Below are positions 1-7,870 of a stretch of 64,000 bases of DNA, piece by piece. The position numbers and the translations under genes were made by a program. How positions within the stretch are numbered: position 1 is the first letter of the stretch; the number at the start of each line of letters is the position of its first letter. The DNA is taken from contig NZ_JANJZD010000002.1 of NCBI RefSeq assembly GCF_024623325.1, positions 124,001 to 188,000 of the forward strand, in the 5' to 3' direction. The DNA is from Acetatifactor muris. GTDB lineage: Bacteria > Bacillota > Clostridia > Lachnospirales > Lachnospiraceae. Under the pieces are notes generated by a model. It was not told the DNA's origin, did no database searches, and worked only from the letters and a program-made list of their open reading frames with translations.

Positions 1-219
1 CGGCTGGAACCAGTGTGTATAATGGGTGGCACCGTTTTCCACAGCCCAGTCTTTCATGGCTTTTGCAACTACTTCCGCAGCTGCCAGCGACAGCTCGCCT
101 CCCTGGTCCATTACCCTCCGCACTTCTTTGTATACATTTTTGGGCAGCCTCTCTTTCATGGTTCCGAAAGTAAATACTTTACTTCCAAAGATTTCTTCCA
201 CGTTTAACACTTCACTCAT
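1..219 (-). CDS. glnN: Glutamine synthetase type III, N-terminal fragment
   Basis: The first 73 codons of a minus-strand gene that runs off the left edge. The protein opens MSEVLNVEEIFGSKVFTFG, and the last visible residues are THYTHWFQP, a stretch I recognise from type III glutamine synthetases (GlnN, about 700 residues), which make glutamine from glutamate, ammonia and ATP in the cytoplasm. The ATG at 219 is preceded by an AGGAGAGGG-type ribosome site at good spacing. The gene is divergent from the GtrA gene and has a long leader with terminator-like hairpins (see 331-365 and 484-506). The family call rests on the N-terminal region only; the catalytic core lies outside the window. Confidence 0.85.
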   Translation of the reverse strand, partial: MSEVLNVEEIFGSKVFTFGTMKERLPKNVYKEVRRVMDQGGELSLAAAEVVAKAMKDWAVENGATHYTHWFQP

Positions 220-330
220 CCTTTTTCCCTCTCCTTTACTGTTCACATTACGGCTTACGACACAGTCAAAACCATCCGGCTTTTGCCGAATCCAGACATT
301 ATCCCACGGACCTGCAGGGTTCAAACACAT

Positions 331-365
331 AAAAAGGTCCCAAAGTAAACCTTACTATGGAACCT
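331..365 (-). terminator. Terminator-like hairpin in glnN leader (proximal)
   Basis: Read on the minus strand: AGGTTCC, two bases, AGTAA, loop GGT, TTACT, two bases, GGGACCT, then TTTTTAT. Both stem segments pair (7 bp with one G-U, and 5 bp) and a U-run follows. It lies about 110 bases upstream of the glnN start, so it would stop glnN transcription unless prevented from forming. Confidence 0.6.
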
Positions 366-483
366 CCTCGTTCATTGATTGCAATTATATCGAAGTACCA
401 GCCTGAAGTCTGCACTTTTTTTCTAAAATACTCTATTTCCCGGTAAAATGCAATACCTGAAATCCATTTTCTCGTTTTTCCCG

Positions 484-506
484 GAAAAAAGGTCCCTTCC
501 AGACCT
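484..506 (-). terminator. Terminator-like hairpin in glnN leader (distal)
   Basis: Read on the minus strand: AGGTC, seven-base loop, GACCT, then a run of T. The stem is short (5 bp) but is directly followed by the U-run. It shares the GGGACCTTTTT 3' half with the hairpin at 331-365, so the two look like copies of one element. Confidence 0.4.
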
Positions 507-644
507 GGTGTGAGCATATTGCACACAGTGCCGCCGGTAAAGGCCTTTTCCGGATCTGCCGAAAGGTTACTGATTAACATATGGACGAACAGGTCAGGAT
601 GTGCTAAACTCAAGAAAATAACCGGGTGAAAAAGGAGTATTTCA

Positions 645-1073
645 TTGAACAGGACATTTAAAAATCTTCTGACTCAGTTTATCAAATTTGGTATCGTAGG
701 CGTCATCAACACAGTGCTCTCCTATTTGATCACCAATGGAAGCTATTATATTCTGCATCTCCATGAGCAGATAAGCAACCTGATTTCCTTCCTGATTACC
801 GTTCTGATTTCTTATTTGCTTAACAGCCGTTTCGTATTTCGTCAGGAGGAAGGGGCGCGGCAGCCCTGGTACAGGGCCCTGGCAAAAGTTTATGCCTCCT
901 ATGCGCTGACAGAGCTGGTTCTGATGGGGATTCTTCTCTTTATTCAGGAGAGGCTGTTCGGCATCCCGCATTATATTGCCACCTTTGTCAATCTCTGTGT
1001 AACGGTCCCGCTGAATTTCCTTCTGAATAAATTCTGGGCTTACAGGAAGCAGGAGAAGCGAGAAGAACAGTAA
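645..1073 (+). CDS. GtrA family membrane protein (polyprenyl-phosphate sugar flippase-like)
   Basis: A 142-residue protein with four predicted membrane segments (about residues 11-30, 38-60, 80-101 and 107-128) and the GtrA-type opening FIKFGIVGVINTVLSY. GtrA-family proteins are thought to move lipid-linked sugars across the membrane for surface glycan decoration. The start is TTG at 645 with AAAGGAG 7-8 bases upstream; no ATG fits better. It heads a run of sugar genes ending with a GT2 transferase and a GT-C-like protein, the usual partners of GtrA. A separate promoter-like sequence before the next gene suggests it may also be transcribed alone. Family confident, substrate unknown. Confidence 0.85.
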   Translation: MNRTFKNLLTQFIKFGIVGVINTVLSYLITNGSYYILHLHEQISNLISFLITVLISYLLNSRFVFRQEEGARQPWYRALAKVYASYALTELVLMGILLFIQERLFGIPHYIATFVNLCVTVPLNFLLNKFWAYRKQEKREEQ

Positions 1074-1095
1074 TGTAAAAAAACGGCAATATTTC

Positions 1096-1124
1096 TTGAA
1101 GAAGCGCTGACATTGTGTTACACT
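1096..1124 (+). promoter_or_regulatory. Candidate sigma-A promoter for fdtB operon
   Basis: TTGAAG, 17-base spacer, TACACT, with a TGT extended -10 element. It lies in the 119-base gap between gtrA and the aminotransferase gene. Confidence 0.4.
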
Positions 1125-1192
1125 GATACTGGTTTTTTATGCAATGCGGGAAATCCTGCAAATACTGACAGGAAGGAATCGTAAGGCTATCA

Positions 1193-2287
1193 ATGAATAT
1201 TATGCCTAACCGTATGGACTACGGTTTTATGAAATATCAGAGGGAATTCGAGGAGAAAGCATTGTCCGTGCTGCGGTCCGGATGGTATGTGCTGGGAAAG
1301 GAAGTGGCTTCTTTCGAAGAAAATTTTGCCGCCTATACCGGTTCCAAATGCTGTGTGGGCCTGGCCAGCGGCCTGGATGCCCTGTGGATTGCCGTAAAGC
1401 TTCTGGGTATCGGTCCCGGCGACGAGGTGCTTATCCAGGGCAATACTTACATCGCCAGCGTCATGGGTATTACCATCAACGGCGCCACTCCCGTATTTGT
1501 GGAGCCGGATGAATATTACCAGATTAATGCGGACAAGATAGAGGAGAAGATTACGGAGAAAACCAAAGCGATAATGGTGGTGCATCTGTACGGTCATGTG
1601 GCTGATATGGATAAAATCATGCACATCTGTAAAAAGCATCATCTGAAGCTGATTGAAGACTGTGCCCAATCCCACGGTGCGCTCTATAAGGGAAAAATGA
1701 CAGGGACTTTCGGCGATGCCGGTTGCTTTTCCTTTTATCCATCCAAAAATCTGGGCGCTTTCGGCGATGCCGGCGCACTGGTGACCAACGATGCCGGACT
1801 GGCGGAAGATGCCCGCGTGTTCCGGAATTACGGCAGCGAAAAGCGTTATTACAATAAAGTGGTGGGAGCCAACTCCAGGCTGGACGAGCTGCAGGCCGGA
1901 CTTCTCAACGTGCGGCTGGCTCATATGGAGGAAATCACGGAAGAACGCCGACAGCTGGCGGAAGTATACAGCCGGCAGCTTCATCAGGAGAACATTCTCC
2001 TTCCGGCCACACGCAGAGACACCTGTCCTGTATGGCATCAGTATGTCATCCGCTCTCATCGGAGACAGGAACTGACAGACTATCTGAATGGCAAAGGAAT
2101 CGGTACCATCATCCACTATCCCATACCACCTCATCTCTCGGAAGCTTACCGTTCCCTGGGACATAGGAAGGGAGATTTTCCGATCACCGAAGAGTACGCG
2201 GACACGGTGCTGTCCATTCCTCTGTACACAGATATGCGTGAGGAAGAACAGCGCTATACTATAGATTGTATCAATGCTTTTACATAG
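1193..2287 (+). CDS. DegT/DnrJ/EryC1-family sugar aminotransferase (FdtB-like)
   Basis: A 364-residue PLP-dependent aminotransferase of the fold that installs an amino group on a nucleotide-linked keto sugar. The PLP lysine is K185 in FYPSKNLGAFGDAG, and a LIEDCAQSHGA motif typical of the family precedes it. The gene sits 9 bases upstream of a 3,4-ketoisomerase gene; that pair is what makes dTDP-3-amino-3,6-dideoxyhexoses (FdtA then FdtB, or QdtA/QdtB). I therefore expect a dTDP-3-keto-6-deoxyhexose as substrate. An in-frame ATG nine bases downstream is an alternative start. No dTDP-glucose dehydratase or N-acyltransferase gene is adjacent, so the rest of the pathway must lie elsewhere. Confidence 0.85.
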   Translation: MNIMPNRMDYGFMKYQREFEEKALSVLRSGWYVLGKEVASFEENFAAYTGSKCCVGLASGLDALWIAVKLLGIGPGDEVLIQGNTYIASVMGITINGATPVFVEPDEYYQINADKIEEKITEKTKAIMVVHLYGHVADMDKIMHICKKHHLKLIEDCAQSHGALYKGKMTGTFGDAGCFSFYPSKNLGAFGDAGALVTNDAGLAEDARVFRNYGSEKRYYNKVVGANSRLDELQAGLLNVRLAHMEEITEERRQLAEVYSRQLHQENILLPATRRDTCPVWHQYVIRSHRRQELTDYLNGKGIGTIIHYPIPPHLSEAYRSLGHRKGDFPITEEYADTVLSIPLYTDMREEEQRYTIDCINAFT

Positions 2288-2296
2288 GAGAGAACG

Positions 2297-2710
2297 ATGG
2301 CAAATTTAGATGAGCAGATTCAGATACTGGATTTCCCGGATTTGGGTGATGAGAGAGGCAATCTGGTGGTGGTGGAAGGCGGCATCGCCATTCCCTTTGA
2401 TATACAGAGAATTTTCTATATCTATGGCTCCGACACAGAAGTTATCCGCGGCTGCCACGCCAACCTGAGATCGGAATTCGTGATGATCAACGTATCCGGC
2501 ACCAGCAAAGTAAAAGTGGACAATGGTCATGAGACCCGTATTATCGAGCTGAACAGACCCCGTATGGGGCTTTATCTCAAGAGCAATGTATGGAAGGAAA
2601 TGTATGAATTTTCTGCGGATTCTGTACTGTTAGTCCTTTCCAACGAGCATTACGACCCGGAAGAATATGTGAGAGATTACGAAGAGTATTTGAAAATGGT
2701 GAGAAAATGA
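2297..2710 (+). CDS. dTDP-sugar 3,4-ketoisomerase (FdtA/QdtA/WxcM-like cupin)
   Basis: A 137-residue single-domain cupin. Family features are the opening IQILDFPDLGDERGNLVVVE, the central RGCHAN segment (RGxHAH in most homologues; here the second His is Asn) and KSNVWKEMYEFS followed by LSNEHYD. The family shifts the keto group of dTDP-4-keto-6-deoxyglucose from C4 to C3, giving the substrate for the aminotransferase encoded just upstream. The stop overlaps the start of the next gene by four bases (ATGA), implying translational coupling. Which epimer is formed (gluco or galacto) cannot be read from the sequence. Confidence 0.85.
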   Translation: MANLDEQIQILDFPDLGDERGNLVVVEGGIAIPFDIQRIFYIYGSDTEVIRGCHANLRSEFVMINVSGTSKVKVDNGHETRIIELNRPRMGLYLKSNVWKEMYEFSADSVLLVLSNEHYDPEEYVRDYEEYLKMVRK

Positions 2711-3657
2711 GCAAAATATCAATCGTTGTTCCCGTATATTACAATGCGGATACCCTGGAACTTTTATATGAAGATATGAAGGAGAAAATCCTGGGAAAGC
2801 TGGAAGAATATGAACTTGTATTCGTGGATGATGGTTCCGGCGATAATTCCTGGCAGGTAATGAATTCTCTCAGAGACCGTGATCCTCATGTGAAGCTGGT
2901 GAAGCTGTCCCGCAATTTCGGCGAACATGCCGCATTGCTGGCAGGGCTCTCAGTCTGTACCGGAGACTGTGCCGTCACCAAGCAGGCTGATCTTCAGGAA
3001 GATTCCGGCATTATATTGGAAATGTATGAAAGTTGGAAGCGGGGCAATAAGGTGGTCCTGGCCGTCCGGAAGGAAAGAAAGGAAAATCCGGTAAAGGTAT
3101 TTTTCGCCAATATGTACTATGCTATCATTCGGAAAATTGTCAACAAAAACATGCCTGTGGGCGGTTGTGACTGTTATCTGGTAGACAGAAAGGTCATCGA
3201 GGTTCTGGAACGTCTGGATGAGAAAAATTCTTCTCTGACTCTGCAGGTGCTCTGGGCCGGCTTCCGCACCGACATGATCTATTTTGTCCGTCAGGACAGA
3301 GAAATCGGAAAGTCACGCTGGACCCTCTCCAAAAAAGTCAAGCTTGTGATGGATTCCGTGATGAGCTTTTCTTACTTTCCGCTGCGGCTTATGTCCGGAC
3401 TGGGGGTTGCATTTAATATACTGGCAGTCATTCTGCTCATCGGCGTTCTGATAGAGAAAATTACCCACAATACGCCCATTGTGGGCTGGGCCTCTCTGAT
3501 GTGTGTTGTTTTGTGCTCTTCCGGCGTCATTATGTTGATGCTGGGAATCCTGGGAGAATATATCTGGCGTACTCTGGATGCCGCCAGAACACGCCCTCCC
3601 TATATTGTAGACGAAATCCTGGAGGAAAGCGCCGCAGAAAAGCAAGATGAGAAATAA
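2707..3657 (+). CDS. Glycosyltransferase family 2, membrane-anchored (ArnC/GtrB-like)
   Basis: A 316-residue protein with an N-terminal GT-A catalytic domain (SIVVPVYYNADTLELL, FVDDGSGDNS, KQADLQEDS) and two C-terminal membrane helices (about residues 229-252 and 262-284). This is the GtrB/ArnC/DPM1 architecture: transfer of a sugar from a nucleotide donor to undecaprenyl phosphate at the inner face of the membrane. With GtrA upstream to flip the product and a GT-C-like protein downstream to use it, the three form a plausible glycan-modification set. It overlaps both neighbours (4 and 11 bases). Confidence 0.88.
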   Translation: MSKISIVVPVYYNADTLELLYEDMKEKILGKLEEYELVFVDDGSGDNSWQVMNSLRDRDPHVKLVKLSRNFGEHAALLAGLSVCTGDCAVTKQADLQEDSGIILEMYESWKRGNKVVLAVRKERKENPVKVFFANMYYAIIRKIVNKNMPVGGCDCYLVDRKVIEVLERLDEKNSSLTLQVLWAGFRTDMIYFVRQDREIGKSRWTLSKKVKLVMDSVMSFSYFPLRLMSGLGVAFNILAVILLIGVLIEKITHNTPIVGWASLMCVVLCSSGVIMLMLGILGEYIWRTLDAARTRPPYIVDEILEESAAEKQDEK

Positions 3658-5347
3658 AACCCGTCTTTTAAATATCCTGAATATACTGTTAATCATTCTG
3701 ACCATATTGGCCGCTCTGAAAATGCTGTTTTTCGGCCTCGGCCTTGATGAGGAATATCAGGTTGTCATGGCATATCGCAATGCCAGAGGTGACAGGCTGT
3801 TTCTGGATATGTGGGAGCCCCACCAGTCTTCTGCTTTTTTGTGCAGCCTGTTGATGAAACCGTATCTTAAGCTATTGGGAACCACGGGAGTTGTATTGTA
3901 CCTGAGAGTCTGGGGTACATTTTTTCACCTGTTTATCAGCTTGTACCTGTACATGGTTTTGAAAGCCTTCGTGCGAAAGGAATACGCCCGCCTTCTGGCT
4001 TTCATCTATTTTAATACCATTCCCAAGCTGATTATACTGCCGGAATTCGGCATTATGCAGGTATGGTTTTATACTCTGCTTTCCCTGTTCCTGATACGCT
4101 ATTACACAGATGGCAGAAAAGTAAGATACCTGGTGCTGGCCGCGCTGGCCTTTGCGCTGAACGTGCTTTCCTATCCCTCCTGTGTGATCCTTTTTCCCTT
4201 TCTGCTGCTGTCTCTGTTCCGCTTTTCCGGCAGAGAAAAATGGCGGGATATGGGTATCTTCACGCTTGTCTGTACACTTTGCGGAGCAGGCTATCTGGGA
4301 ATACTTTTCACCTATACCGACCCGAAGGAGCTGGTGAACACACTTTCACATATTCTGAGCGGAGACATTACCCACTCTCTCAGTTTGCGTGAAAAGCTTT
4401 TGTCCTGGCTGCGGGACATCCTTCGCCTTTCTGTCCTGTGGGCAGGCTGCCGTCTCTTTGCGCTGGTATTTTCCATTCATAAAAAGCCTGATGCCGCGAA
4501 AACGTACTGTCTGACGCTCATGGCTGCCTGCGGAATAGTGTTATTCTACTGGGGTGTTCTGAAGGTTGGATATCCTCCCATGCACATTCATCTGGCGACA
4601 GCTGCCGCAGCAGGCTTAATTGCCCGGGCAAAGGCACGGAAAATACAGAAAGAAGCTGCTTCCAAAGCAGAAAATATCCCATTATTCCTGCACGCCACAA
4701 CAGGAGCGATTCTGTCTCTTCTGGCGGTAGCCTATCTGACAGACCTGAACCTGATGGAATCCATTCCCCATGCCATGCCCGCCGCCATATACGGTACTGT
4801 TCTGCTGATTCTTACTCTGGAACAGAAGGAGACGCGAAAGCCCTCCGGGTGGCTTCTGGTCATGCTGACTGCATGGGCCTTTACCGCAGTCTTCGGAAAG
4901 GGCTATACCCTGCGGGGCGGTGCAGGCAATGAACATGTGCTGCAAAGCGGCGGCATTTTCAGGGAAGGACCGGCGGCCGGAATTATATCCAATTATATAG
5001 CCGCCTACATTTACAACAGTGACTGGGAAGACTGGCAGACCTACCTTCAGGATGGAGATTCCGTGTTGATTATGGTAGATCAGTTAAGCAGTCTGGGTAC
5101 TATCCAGTACCTATTTAAAGACGTGGAGATTTCCCATTTTTCCATTGTCAATCCCACAGCATACGATGAAAGGCTTCCGGAATACTGGACGCTGTATCCG
5201 GAGAAGTTCCCCAACGTGATCATTGTGGACTGTTGGTACGGAGAGTTAATGACCGATCCCGGGAACTGGATGATGCGGTATATTGAAGACGAGTTCGGAT
5301 ACACGCAGGTAAATGACGGCAAATATATACGAATATACCGAAAATGA
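3647..5347 (+). CDS. Polytopic membrane protein, GT-C glycosyltransferase-like
   Basis: A 566-residue membrane protein with roughly a dozen hydrophobic segments through residue about 430 and a soluble C-terminal tail. An acidic pair (LGLDEEYQ) sits in the first extracytoplasmic loop, as in GT-C enzymes that use lipid-phosphate sugars. I do not recognise a specific family. Position supports the role: it is last in the operon after GtrA-type and GtrB-type genes, where Gtr systems encode the enzyme that attaches the flipped sugar to its acceptor. It overlaps the GT2 gene by 11 bases and is followed immediately by a strong terminator. Confidence 0.65.
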   Translation: MRNKTRLLNILNILLIILTILAALKMLFFGLGLDEEYQVVMAYRNARGDRLFLDMWEPHQSSAFLCSLLMKPYLKLLGTTGVVLYLRVWGTFFHLFISLYLYMVLKAFVRKEYARLLAFIYFNTIPKLIILPEFGIMQVWFYTLLSLFLIRYYTDGRKVRYLVLAALAFALNVLSYPSCVILFPFLLLSLFRFSGREKWRDMGIFTLVCTLCGAGYLGILFTYTDPKELVNTLSHILSGDITHSLSLREKLLSWLRDILRLSVLWAGCRLFALVFSIHKKPDAAKTYCLTLMAACGIVLFYWGVLKVGYPPMHIHLATAAAAGLIARAKARKIQKEAASKAENIPLFLHATTGAILSLLAVAYLTDLNLMESIPHAMPAAIYGTVLLILTLEQKETRKPSGWLLVMLTAWAFTAVFGKGYTLRGGAGNEHVLQSGGIFREGPAAGIISNYIAAYIYNSDWEDWQTYLQDGDSVLIMVDQLSSLGTIQYLFKDVEISHFSIVNPTAYDERLPEYWTLYPEKFPNVIIVDCWYGELMTDPGNWMMRYIEDEFGYTQVNDGKYIRIYRK

Positions 5348-5383
5348 GGGATAACCGTTCCGCTGGCGGTTATCCCTCATTTT
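5342..5383. terminator. Bidirectional rho-independent terminator
   Basis: A perfect 16-bp stem (AAATGAGGGATAACCG with its complement) around a 9-base loop. A/T tracts on both sides let it serve the plus-strand sugar operon, whose stop codon lies in the stem, and the minus-strand trhP operon ending at 5414. Confidence 0.9.
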
Positions 5384-5413
5384 ACAGTCCACAGAATCTG
5401 CACCTGGTAATTC

Positions 5414-6670
5414 TCATCCGGCCTTCTGCATCCGCAGCACCTCATACTGCACAGCCGGCTGCGAAAGCTTCACCCATACCGTCTGTCTGGCATGAGGGCA
5501 GCTTTCCATGGGGGCTCCGTTTTCGTCAGACATTGCCTCCACCTTCACCGCAGCATTTCGGCCATCCGGTTTCATAATCTCGATCTCGTCTCCCACAGAG
5601 AATTTATTCCGCTGCTCAATACGTACCATACCTGTCTCCGCAGAAAATTCTTCTACAATCCCAAGGTAGATATACTCGTTTACATAGGTACTATTGTCAT
5701 ATATCTGTGTGTTCTCATCCGTTTTTCCGAAATAAAAGCCTGTGGTATACTGACGGTAGGTACACTTCGCTATCTCAGCTCTGTACCATTCCCCATTGCT
5801 GCGGTACATTTCTTCAGATGCGAAGAAGTCGTCAATGGCTCTGCGGTAAGTGCGGGCCATGGTTGCCACGTACAGTGCATTCTTCATGCGCCCTTCCACC
5901 TTCAGACTGTCAATCCCCGCCTCCACAAGTTCCGGAATATGTTCAATCATACATAAATCTTTGGAATTAAAAATGTATGTTCCTCTCTCGTTCTCATACA
6001 CGGGCATATATTCTCCGGGTCTGGTCTCCTCCACCACCGCATATTTCCAGCGACAGGGATGTGTGCACTCTCCATGATTGGCATCCCTGCCCGTGAAATA
6101 ATTGCTCAGCAGGCAGCGCCCGGAATAGGAAATGCACATAGAACCCTGCACAAAGCTCTCTATCTCCATTTCCCCGGGAATATGTTCCCGGATAAAACGG
6201 ATTTCTGCCAGTGACAGTTCTCTGGCGGATACCACCCTCTTTGCCCCCTGCTTCCACCAGAACAGGTAAGTTCCATAATTGGTATTGTTGGCCTGTGTGG
6301 AAATGTGAATCTCCGCCTGCGGCCACACTTCCCTGGCAATTGCAAACAGCCCCGGGTCGGATATGATCAGCGCATCGCAGGGTTCCGGCTTCATGTCCCG
6401 CAGTTCTTCAAAATAAGCTGCTGCTTCTCCCAGATCCTCGTTATGTGCGAGAATATTGGCTGTCACATACACCTTTACCCCCGCCGCATGTGCAAAAGCA
6501 ATTCCCTCCGCCATTTCCGCCGGCGAGAAATTTTTCGCTTTCGCCCGCAGCCCGAAGGCTTCTCCTCCGATATATACAGCGTCCGCTCCGAAAATCACCG
6601 CTGTTTTCAGCACCTCCAGACTGCCCGCAGGAATCAGCAGCTCCGGTTTCTTTCTTCTTGTCATAGACAT
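5414..6670 (-). CDS. trhP: Peptidase U32 family protein, tRNA U34 hydroxylation (TrhP-like)
   Basis: A 418-residue U32-family protein. It opens PELLIPAGSLEVLKTAVIFG, followed by GADAVYIGGEAFGLRAKAKN, and carries the family signature SFVQGSMCISYSGRCLLS with the following HGECTHPC cysteines, which bind an iron-sulfur cluster in this family. Known members (E. coli TrhP, B. subtilis TrhP1/TrhP2) make 5-hydroxyuridine at tRNA position 34; older annotations call them collagenase-like proteases. Its upstream neighbour is the TrmR-type methyltransferase that converts that base to 5-methoxyuridine, which supports the call. I chose the ATG at 6670 (AGGA eight bases upstream); ATG 6664 is equally possible. 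A longer frame to 6733 would overlap trmR and lacks a good site. Confidence 0.85.
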   Translation of the reverse strand: MSMTRRKKPELLIPAGSLEVLKTAVIFGADAVYIGGEAFGLRAKAKNFSPAEMAEGIAFAHAAGVKVYVTANILAHNEDLGEAAAYFEELRDMKPEPCDALIISDPGLFAIAREVWPQAEIHISTQANNTNYGTYLFWWKQGAKRVVSARELSLAEIRFIREHIPGEMEIESFVQGSMCISYSGRCLLSNYFTGRDANHGECTHPCRWKYAVVEETRPGEYMPVYENERGTYIFNSKDLCMIEHIPELVEAGIDSLKVEGRMKNALYVATMARTYRRAIDDFFASEEMYRSNGEWYRAEIAKCTYRQYTTGFYFGKTDENTQIYDNSTYVNEYIYLGIVEEFSAETGMVRIEQRNKFSVGDEIEIMKPDGRNAAVKVEAMSDENGAPMESCPHARQTVWVKLSQPAVQYEVLRMQKAG

Positions 6671-6701
6671 TTCCTCATTCCTGTCTGTCTTCTGCCTCGA
6701 A

Positions 6702-7394
6702 TCAGCAGCACGGTTCTTCACTCTGGCGCTCATTGTCCCGCAGATCCGAACAGCTTCTCATCACACTCAGCGCCACCCCGTCTCCCACCGGCAGCACCAC
6801 CGTTTCCAGTTCAGGCCGATGCTTCAATTCATACAGATACTCCCGCATTCTGGCATGAATGGTCCGGTTTCTCCTGGTCACTGCAAATCGGGACTGTATG
6901 ACATCCCCATCCTGCAGCACATTGTCTGACACCAGCAGGCTCCCCGGACTCATCAGACGCAGAATGTCCGGCAGAAAATGAATATACTGTCCTTTTGCAG
7001 CATCCATGAAAACCATAGGATAAGGACCCTCCAGATTCTGTAAAATCTCTGCAGCGTCCCCCTCCAACAGCGTAATTTTCTCTTCCTTTCCCGCCCTTCT
7101 GAAATTCTCCCGGGCAAGGGCAATGCGGTTCCCGTCCTTCTCTATGGTGGTAATATGACTTTTCTCCGGCCCATACTCACTCATGAGCAAAGCAGAAAAG
7201 CCGATGGCGGTGCCTATCTCCAGAATGCTCTCCGGATTCCCGACCGCCAGCAGAAATTTCAGCAGACTCTGCATGGATTTGCGCACCACCGGTATCTGAC
7301 GGGCCAGCGCATATTTTTCTATCTCATCCAGGAAAGGCGTATTGCCCCTGTCCAGCGAATCTATATAGGAGGTCAGCCTTTCGTCGATAATCAT
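6702..7394 (-). CDS. trmR: O-methyltransferase, tRNA 5-hydroxyuridine methyltransferase TrmR-like
   Basis: A 230-residue class I SAM-dependent O-methyltransferase. The SAM-binding motif is ILEIGTAIGFSALLMSE, followed by TTIEKDGNRIALARENF and MVFMDAAKGQY, the COMT-like metal-dependent pattern. In B. subtilis the homologue YrrM (TrmR) methylates 5-hydroxyuridine at the wobble position of tRNA. The gene order mltG-trmR-trhP seen here matches the Bacillus yrrL-yrrM-yrrN-yrrO order. Its start overlaps the stop of the upstream gene (ATGA), so translation is probably coupled. Confidence 0.85.
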   Translation of the reverse strand: MIIDERLTSYIDSLDRGNTPFLDEIEKYALARQIPVVRKSMQSLLKFLLAVGNPESILEIGTAIGFSALLMSEYGPEKSHITTIEKDGNRIALARENFRRAGKEEKITLLEGDAAEILQNLEGPYPMVFMDAAKGQYIHFLPDILRLMSPGSLLVSDNVLQDGDVIQSRFAVTRRNRTIHARMREYLYELKHRPELETVVLPVGDGVALSVMRSCSDLRDNERQSEEPCC

Positions 7395-7786
7395 TCTTCT
7401 TCCTCTTCCGTGTCCTCTTCTTTTTCCACCACCATGGCCTGCATCATTTCTTCCACAGTCATGGTCGTGCTTAATTCAAAAGTACCCGGTCCCACTTCTT
7501 TGGTATATTCCGAAAGATAGTACTGCAGGACAAACAACTTCGCATCCCGTATCAATCCCCGGCTCTCAAAAAGCTCTCCTATCTCCATGGGATTCATCTC
7601 CTCGGTGACGGACACCGTTACCGTTCTTCCTTCCCCTGCTGTAGTCACGGGTTCTTCGGTAAAAATACGGTACCCGTAATCATAGCAGATTCCGACTCCC
7701 CGGTAAATCACATACACCACCGCCACGGCGGCCACTAATCTGAAAATTGCCCCCGCCACGGCTCCCACTATATTTAATGCTTTCAT
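7391..7786 (-). CDS. MltG-like membrane protein lacking the transglycosylase domain
   Basis: A 131-residue protein with one N-terminal membrane helix (about residues 6-29) and an extracellular region resembling the LysM-like subdomain of endolytic transglycosylase MltG: VTVSVTEEMNPMEIGELF, a leucine/phenylalanine-rich helix, GPGTFELSTTMTVEEMMQAM. MltG is normally about 340 residues with a C-terminal catalytic domain carrying an essential Glu; none of that is present, and the protein ends in an acidic tail rich in Glu. The frame is intact with a GGAGG site before ATG 7786, so this looks like a stable short form rather than a fresh truncation. A scaffolding role is possible, but its function is unknown. 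Confidence 0.65.
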   Translation of the reverse strand: MKALNIVGAVAGAIFRLVAAVAVVYVIYRGVGICYDYGYRIFTEEPVTTAGEGRTVTVSVTEEMNPMEIGELFESRGLIRDAKLFVLQYYLSEYTKEVGPGTFELSTTMTVEEMMQAMVVEKEEDTEEEEE

Positions 7787-7870
7787 ATGCGCCTCCATTC
7801 TTTTACATATGCTATCTTCATTTCCTTCGCAGCAGTTCAGACAGGGCGCTGAACAGTGACATCACTTTCC

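Larger units (their letters stand above)
220..644. other. Intergenic leader between glnN and gtrA
   Basis: A 425-base gap between divergent genes. I find no convincing gene in it. On the minus strand it would be the untranslated leader of glnN and contains two intrinsic-terminator-shaped hairpins plus a 7-bp hairpin with an AAAA loop at 274-291. An open frame on the minus strand here (299-613) has only a TTG start, no ribosome site and no recognisable family, so I treat it as non-coding. The ribosome site of gtrA (AAAGGAG) lies at the right end. Confidence 0.5.

Noticed and set aside
299..613. Open frame of 104 codons on the minus strand upstream of glnN
   Set aside because: Only a TTG start without a ribosome site, no family resemblance, and it overlaps two terminator-like hairpins; treated as leader RNA.
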